Assembly: GCA_050261675.1 (NCBI GenBank)
Contig: JBLNDO010000051.1
Coordinates: 1 to 64,000, forward strand
Direction of reading: 5' to 3'
DNA from: DASUBN01 sp050261675
Lineage (GTDB): Bacteria > Pseudomonadota > Gammaproteobacteria > Natronospirales > REEB76
DNA length: 64,000 bases
The notes under the pieces were generated by a model. That model saw nothing but the letters and a program-made list of their open reading frames with translations, ran no database searches and was not told the DNA's origin. Every line of letters begins with the position of its first letter. The first letter of the stretch is position 1. The translations under genes were made by a program, and so were the position numbers. This document shows, piece after piece, positions 58,835-64,000 of the stretch.

Positions 58835-59151
58835 GCTTGCCGCGCCCGCCGTCCCTGGCGCTGCTCCTGGCGCTTGCCGCCGTGACCCCGTCGTCGTGGG
58901 CGGACACGCCCGCGGCGCCACCCCCCGCCACCGTCGCATCCCCGGCTGTCACCGATCCTGACATCCTGGAATTCCTCGCCGACTGGCAGGGCGACGACGG
59001 CCAATGGGTGGACCCCATGACCTTCGAGCGCCTCGATCCCGTCAAGCCCTCCCGGGATCCCCGCCGGCACGCCAAGACGCCGGCGATTCCGCCCGTTCCG
59101 GCCGTCGTCAGCGGCGCCAAGCCCGCCCAGGCGGAGGCGAGGCGCGCGTGA
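58831..59151 (+). CDS. Small secreted hypothetical protein in the third ECF locus
   Basis: A 106-residue protein with a signal peptide ending near PSSWADTP, then an Ala/Pro-rich segment and a conserved-looking core DILEFLADWQGDDGQWVDPM. It starts within the previous stop (ATGA) and its stop overlaps the start of the DUF3106 gene (TGATG), so it belongs to the same coupled unit. Function is unknown. Confidence 0.72.
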   Translation: MSLPRPPSLALLLALAAVTPSSWADTPAAPPPATVASPAVTDPDILEFLADWQGDDGQWVDPMTFERLDPVKPSRDPRRHAKTPAIPPVPAVVSGAKPAQAEARRA

Positions 59152-59672
59152 TGAAGATTTACCTGCGTTTCTTGCTGGTCTTCGGCTGGATGGTTTCCGC
59201 TTCAGCCTTGGCGGCCCCGGCGGCTGTCCCCGCGGCCCCGGCGACGGCCACCGCGGCCGCGCCGGCGACCTCCATTCCCTGGGGTTCCCTCACACCCACC
59301 CAACAACAGTTGCTCAACTACCAGAAGGACAAGTGGTCGCAGCTGCCGCCGGACCGGCAGCACAGGCTGGTGAACGCCGCCGACCGCTACAGCAAGATGA
59401 CCCCCGAGGAACGGGAACGCTTCAAAGCGCGCCTGGACCGCTGGCGCAAGCTCAGCCCGGAGGAGCGCCAGCGCATCCGCCAACGGTACGAGGCCTTCCA
59501 GAAGTTGCCCCCCACGGAACAGCAGCACCTGCGACAGATGCACCAGAAGTACCAGGACCTGACGCCGGAGCAGCAGAAGGAACTACGGGACAAGTGGAAC
59601 AACATGACCCCTGAGCAGCGCCGGCAGCTCCAGAAGGACAAGGCGGGAACCAAACCGCCGCCGCCGCAATAA
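59151..59672 (+). CDS. DUF3106 family secreted repeat protein
   Basis: A 173-residue periplasmic protein. A signal peptide (LLVFGWMVSASALAAPA) and Ala-rich spacer precede about seven imperfect 18-residue helical repeats, each opening with L/M-T/S/P-P and E/Q, for example LTPTQQQLLNYQKDKWSQ, MTPEERERFKARLDRWRK, LSPEERQRIRQRYEAFQK and LPPTEQQHLRQMHQKYQD. Repeats of this type occur in DUF3106 proteins next to ECF sigma genes and may form an extended envelope scaffold. It ends the ECF unit and is followed by a terminator. Confidence 0.88.
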   Translation: MKIYLRFLLVFGWMVSASALAAPAAVPAAPATATAAAPATSIPWGSLTPTQQQLLNYQKDKWSQLPPDRQHRLVNAADRYSKMTPEERERFKARLDRWRKLSPEERQRIRQRYEAFQKLPPTEQQHLRQMHQKYQDLTPEQQKELRDKWNNMTPEQRRQLQKDKAGTKPPPPQ

Positions 59673-59699
59673 AAACCCCGCAGAAGCGGGGTTTTTATT
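59668..59699. terminator. Bidirectional intrinsic terminator between DUF3106 and pntB
   Basis: AATAAAAACCCCGC at 59668-59681 pairs with its complement at 59686-59699 around AGAA, a 14-bp perfect stem with A/T-rich ends. It serves the plus-strand ECF unit and the minus-strand pnt operon. Confidence 0.92.
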
Positions 59700-59715
59700 G
59701 CGGGGTCTTTCTTCC

Positions 59716-61106
<1,391 letters not shown>

Positions 61107-61110
<4 letters not shown>

Positions 61111-61409
61111 GGCGCCTTGCCCTTCTTGTCGCCGCTGGTCTTGAACATCTCCAGCATGCGCTCGGTCACCACGTAGCCGCCCACCGCGTTGCCGGCGGCG
61201 AGGACCACGCCCACGAATCCGATGGCCTGTTCCACCGGGCCCTGGGCCGCGCCGAGCGCCACCATGGCGCCCACGAGGACGATGCCGTGCACGAAGTTGG
61301 AACCGGACATCAAGGGCGTGTGCAGGATCACCGGCACCCGGGAGATTACCTCGTAGCCCGTGAAGCCGGCGAGCAGGAATATATATAGGGCGATGAAACC
61401 GTCTATCAC
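61107..61409 (-). CDS. pntAB: NAD(P) transhydrogenase subunit alpha part 2 (membrane part)
   Basis: A 100-residue membrane subunit with three helices (FIALYIFLLAGFTGYEVIS, FVHGIVLVGAMVALGAA and AIGFVGVVLAAGNAVGG), containing the family segment SRVPVILHTPLMSGSNF. In this lineage the alpha subunit is split in two; this is the membrane half. It lies between the NAD-binding alpha gene (4-bp gap) and pntB (overlap). Confidence 0.95.
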
Positions 61410-61413
61410 TGGT

Positions 61414-62535
61414 TCACCCCTCTACTAGTTTCCGGGTTGGTTCGTGGACGATCTTGCCGTCATGGGTCACGCCGCTCTTGGCGTAGACCTCGTCGTTCCA
61501 GTCGATGGCGATCTTTCCGTCCTTGACGAGCGGCGCGAAGAAGTTCAGCAGGTTGCGGGCATACATGTCGCTAGCGTGCTCCGCCAGCAGGCTCGGCAGG
61601 TTCAAGGGGCCGGATACGAGCACGTGGCCGTGCTTCACGTCCTCGCCGGGCTTGGTGAGTTCGCAGTTGCCGCCGGTCTCGGCGGCGAGGTCGAGGACGA
61701 CGGCACCCGGCTTCATGGCTTCGACCATGGCGCGGGTGACGATCTTGGGCGCGGGACGTCCCGGGATGGCGGCGGTGGTGATCACCGCATCCGCCTGGGC
61801 CACGTGCTTCGCCAGGGCGTCCTGCTGTTGCTGCTTTTCCTCGGCAGTGAGCTCCCGGGCGTAGCCGCCCGTGCCTTCCGCCGAGACCCCCGTGTCCACA
61901 AACTTGGCGCCCAGGGATTCCACCTGCTCGCGGGCGGCCGCGCGGACGTCGTAGCCTTCCACCATGGCACCCAGGCGCCGCGCCGTGGCGATGGCCTGCA
62001 GTCCCGCCACGCCCGCGCCCACCACCAGCACCTTGGCCGGGCGGATGGTGCCGGCAGCGGTCGTCAGCATGGGAAAGAAGCGGCCGAGCTTCTCGGCGGC
62101 CAGGAGCGCTGCCTTGTAACCGGCGGCGGCGGCTTGGGAAGAGAGCGCGTCCATCGCCTGGGCGCGGGAGATGCGCGGCACAAGTTCCATGGAGAACGCC
62201 GTCACGCGCGCGTCGCGCAGCGCCTTGATGCGGTCCGGGTCCTTGTGGGGCGCGAGGAATGCCACCAGCACCGAGCCCGCACGCATCTTCGGCACGTTCG
62301 CCACGGGCGGCGGCGTCACGCGCCATACCACGTCCGCCCCGGGGATCGCATCCGGCGCTTTCACGAAGCGCGCATCGGCGAAGAGGGAGTCGGGAAAGCC
62401 TGCGGCGTCGCCCGCGCCGGATTCCATCAAGAGTTCGACGCCCAGGCTCTTGAGTTTCGCCGCCACCGGCGGACAGAGAGCCACGCGGCGCTCGCCGGCA
62501 GCCTGTTCCTGGGGCACGAAGAGCTTGATGGCCAT
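61414..62535 (-). CDS. pntAA: NAD(P) transhydrogenase subunit alpha part 1 (NAD-binding)
   Basis: A 373-residue cytoplasmic subunit related to alanine dehydrogenase. It has the N-terminal KLFVPQEQAAGERRVALCPP, the NAD-binding Rossmann motif VLVVGAGVAGLQAIATARRL, the loop LTAEEKQQQQDALAKHVAQA, and TAAIPGRPAPKIV. It binds NADH and passes hydride to NADP on PntB. The start at 62535 (MAIKLFV) is chosen by similarity; the frame is open to 62604. It is divergent from the HNH gene. Confidence 0.95.
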   Translation of the reverse strand: MAIKLFVPQEQAAGERRVALCPPVAAKLKSLGVELLMESGAGDAAGFPDSLFADARFVKAPDAIPGADVVWRVTPPPVANVPKMRAGSVLVAFLAPHKDPDRIKALRDARVTAFSMELVPRISRAQAMDALSSQAAAAGYKAALLAAEKLGRFFPMLTTAAGTIRPAKVLVVGAGVAGLQAIATARRLGAMVEGYDVRAAAREQVESLGAKFVDTGVSAEGTGGYARELTAEEKQQQQDALAKHVAQADAVITTAAIPGRPAPKIVTRAMVEAMKPGAVVLDLAAETGGNCELTKPGEDVKHGHVLVSGPLNLPSLLAEHASDMYARNLLNFFAPLVKDGKIAIDWNDEVYAKSGVTHDGKIVHEPTRKLVEG

Positions 62536-62633
62536 GGGTTTTCCCGGTTCTTGGGGCCGGCAGCAGTGTAGCCCGGCTCGGGGATTTTGCCATCTTTCCG
62601 ACACAAGATGGCCGCAATCCGAAGGGCTTGTCG

Positions 62634-62662
62634 TTGCTTTTTAATGTTAAACCTGCAATATA
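62634..62662 (+). promoter_or_regulatory. Promoter candidate for the HNH endonuclease gene
   Basis: TTGCTT (62634-62639) and AATATA (62657-62662) are separated by 17 bp in the only AT-rich part of the pntAA-HNH gap. Transcription would start near 62668, in the left arm of the hairpin described next. Confidence 0.4.
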
Positions 62663-62663
62663 T

Positions 62664-62699
62664 ACCGTGAATATTCGTCCCTTAAGGGGCATTCACGGT
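62664..62699 (+). promoter_or_regulatory. Inverted repeat enclosing the ribosome-binding site and start codon of the HNH gene
   Basis: ACCGTGAAT at 62664-62672 pairs perfectly with ATTCACGGT at 62691-62699. Inside lies the palindrome CCCTTAAGGG (62679-62688), whose AAGGGG is the ribosome-binding site for the GTG start at 62698. The 3' arm includes the first two bases of the start codon. As RNA it would hide both signals; as DNA it could be an operator. Confidence 0.6.
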
Positions 62700-63300
62700 G
62701 TACGACCTCTCGCAAGAAGTGCTGCGCACCGATGCGGCGGGCATGCCGCTCGAGTGGATCGATTACCAGGACGCGGTACGGCTGTACCACCTGGAGCAGG
62801 TGGCCTATGGCTACGGCAGCCTGCTGTACCGCCTGCACGGCGGCATCTGCGCCAAGACCGGCCGGCGCAGCGTCATCGAGGTCAAGTCCATCATCGCCAC
62901 CTATGGCAGCAACCACGCGCTCTCCAAGGCGCGCGAGCACTATGTGCCGCCGTTGAACAACCACACACTCTTCAAGCGCGACGGCCACCTCTGCATGTAC
63001 TGCGGCAAGCGCTTTTCCTCCAGCGAGCTCTCCCGCGAGCACGTCACTCCCCTGAGCCGCGGCGGCACCGACAAGTGGAACAACGTCGTCACCGCCTGCA
63101 AGCGCTGCAACAACCACAAAGCGGGGCGCACGCCGGAAGAAGCGCGCATGCAGCTGCTCGCCATTCCGTTCACCCCGAATCACGCGGAGTACATCTTCCT
63201 TAAGGGACGCCGCATCCTGGCGGACCAGATGGAATTCCTGAAGGCACATTTTCCACGTTCCAGCCCGCTGCACCGCAGAGTCCAGCAGTTGTTGGGCTAA
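62698..63300 (+). CDS. HNH endonuclease family protein
   Basis: A 200-residue protein with a C-terminal HNH domain: zinc knuckle CMYCGKRFSSSELSREHVTP (His of the motif in REHV), GGTDKWNNVVTACKRCNNHK (N-N-V-V and the second CxxC), and the tail KAGRTPEEARMQL. The N-terminal 90 residues (WIDYQDAVRLYHLEQVAYGY, VIEVKSIIATYGSN) are a conserved but uncharacterised extension found in this common gammaproteobacterial subfamily. The biological target is unknown; it is not next to a methylase or phage gene. GTG start at 62698 with AAGGGG 8 nt upstream, both inside an inverted repeat. Confidence 0.9.
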   Translation: MYDLSQEVLRTDAAGMPLEWIDYQDAVRLYHLEQVAYGYGSLLYRLHGGICAKTGRRSVIEVKSIIATYGSNHALSKAREHYVPPLNNHTLFKRDGHLCMYCGKRFSSSELSREHVTPLSRGGTDKWNNVVTACKRCNNHKAGRTPEEARMQLLAIPFTPNHAEYIFLKGRRILADQMEFLKAHFPRSSPLHRRVQQLLG

Positions 63301-63316
63301 GCGAGTACCAAACCTG

Positions 63317-63352
63317 AAAAAGAAAACCCGCCGTGAGGCGGGTTTTCTTTTT
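63317..63352. terminator. Bidirectional intrinsic terminator after the HNH gene
   Basis: AAAAAGAAAACCCGCC at 63317-63332 pairs with its full complement at 63337-63352 around GTGA, a 16-bp stem with long A and T runs. It lies between the HNH gene and the convergent DUF4412-like gene. Confidence 0.93.
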
Positions 63353-63368
63353 GGCGCCGAAGCTGCGC

Positions 63369-64000
63369 TCAAGGATGATGCGACTGCATCATCTCCTGCA
63401 TGGTGGTCTGGGTGTAGCCAGCCGGGATCGCGAACAACGATGCGTCCAGGCTGCCTGTGCTCACGCCCTTGAACGTGTCGGTCACGGTCACGGGCTGCAT
63501 GTTCTTGTAGACCTGGTGCGTGGTCTTGAGGGCGAAGCCCTTGTTCATCATGCTTCCCATGCCCTGGGCCATGGGGCCCATGTGGGAGCGGAGCTTTTCC
63601 ATTCCGGCGCGCATGGCTTCGAGCGTCTTTGCGTCCGCCGCGGGGACGCCGAGGTCGGCGGGGGTGCCGGAGAACACGCAACTGGTCATCATGGGCCGGC
63701 CGTTCATGATCATCTGCATGTCTTCGCACTTGTGACCGGCCACGGTCTCGGAGGTGCCGAGGTCCTTGGTGTCCATCTGCATGCCGCCCATGGGGCCCGG
63801 CGTGGCTCCTGCGGGGCCCCCGGGCATGCCATGGCCTCCCATGGCTTTCTGCATCATGGCCTGCTGCTCCGGCGTCATGTTCGCCATGGCCGCCTGCATT
63901 TTCTGGTTGGCCTCATCCATCTGCCCCTGATGGGCGGCCATGGCAGCCTGCGTCTGGGCGTTCGCGGTCTGGGTCTGCTGCGCGGCCGCGTTCGCGGTGG
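63369..64000 (-). CDS. DUF4412-like protein, 5' end outside window
   Basis: The frame is open to the end of the window, and codons upstream of the ATG at 63941 continue an Ala/Gln-rich stretch (AAAQQTQTANAQTQAAM), so the start probably lies beyond 64000. The visible 210 residues are Met-rich at first (ANMTPEQQAMMQKAMGGHGM), followed by a globular part with TKDLGTSETVAGHKCEDMQM, CVFSGTPADLG and NKGFALKTTHQVYKNMQPV, like the DUF4412 pattern of periplasmic proteins with a G-x-K-C-x-x-Y/M motif. It is likely secreted, function unknown. The Met-rich region could bind metal, but this is a guess. Confidence 0.78.
   Translation of the reverse strand, partial: TANAAAQQTQTANAQTQAAMAAHQGQMDEANQKMQAAMANMTPEQQAMMQKAMGGHGMPGGPAGATPGPMGGMQMDTKDLGTSETVAGHKCEDMQMIMNGRPMMTSCVFSGTPADLGVPAADAKTLEAMRAGMEKLRSHMGPMAQGMGSMMNKGFALKTTHQVYKNMQPVTVTDTFKGVSTGSLDASLFAIPAGYTQTTMQEMMQSHHP

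Noticed and set aside
62698..63300. Homing endonuclease or phage-defence locus
   Set aside because: The HNH protein has no intron, intein, methylase or mobile-element neighbour and belongs to a common chromosomal subfamily.

Overview
The window looks like the chromosome of a high-GC gammaproteobacterium. Its backbone follows an order typical of Xanthomonadales and related orders (Nevskiales, Steroidobacterales): hemF, tsaC, topA, smg and dprA on the minus strand, then a LysM lipoprotein gene diverging from def, fmt, rsmB, a DUF4390 gene, ntrY and ntrX. A Mg-type HemB, Smg, DUF3379 and DUF3106 proteins and a large TonB-dependent receptor with an Ala-rich N-terminus fit this. The lineage is inferred from gene order and protein style, not from a marker search. 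I saw no rRNA, tRNA, CRISPR array, insertion sequence or prophage.

Layout. 1-6.6 kb: a truncated secreted amidohydrolase with a duplicated relic of its own C-terminus, a ribbon-helix-helix-like gene pair with its own palindrome, PilZ and DoxX proteins, a second amidohydrolase, and small secreted or membrane proteins. 6.8-13 kb: a TonB-dependent receptor, then a LytS-type histidine kinase with two LytTR response regulators. 13-19.5 kb: small zinc-binding and membrane proteins, YbjQ, an EamA exporter, an ArsR-type repressor diverging from an exported alpha/beta hydrolase, an APC permease and an AT-richer orphan lipoprotein. 19.5-25 kb: DUF1761, a sirtuin, a Rieske-flavodoxin fusion, an unknown protein and a GFA-fold protein in one direction, then a POTRA-like outer-membrane barrel. 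25-29.6 kb, minus strand: an NdvB-like GH17-GT2 beta-glucan synthase, aroE and hemB.

29.7-34.6 kb is a tightly packed plus-strand block: ECF sigma, RskA anti-sigma, second ECF sigma, DUF3379 anti-sigma, then WbuC, Tag, TauE/SafE and DUF1634, nearly all with ATGA, GTGA or TGATG overlaps. 34.6-42 kb is the minus-strand hemF-to-dprA core. 42.2-49.6 kb is def to ntrX plus a second GFA protein. 49.7-53.1 kb is a TetR-EmrA-EmrB efflux system with two matching operators. 53.1-57.6 kb carries a SPOR protein, argS and priA; two perfect, opposed DnaA boxes lie just upstream of priA. 57.8-59.7 kb is a third ECF sigma locus with a DUF3106 protein. 59.7-62.5 kb is the three-gene proton-translocating transhydrogenase. 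The window ends with an HNH endonuclease whose ribosome-binding site lies inside an inverted repeat, and a truncated DUF4412-like protein.

Themes: dense envelope and stress regulation (three ECF modules, LytS/LytTR, NtrYX, TetR) beside core translation, replication and haem genes. The points most worth following are the NtrX protein without a sigma-54 contact loop, the tandem sigma/anti-sigma cassette, the one-kinase two-regulator LytTR cluster, the sirtuin-Rieske-flavodoxin operon, dprA without a canonical start codon at its homologous N-terminus, an apparent one-base frameshift in the third sigma gene, the DnaA boxes at priA, and several hairpins that overlap ribosome-binding sites or terminators.
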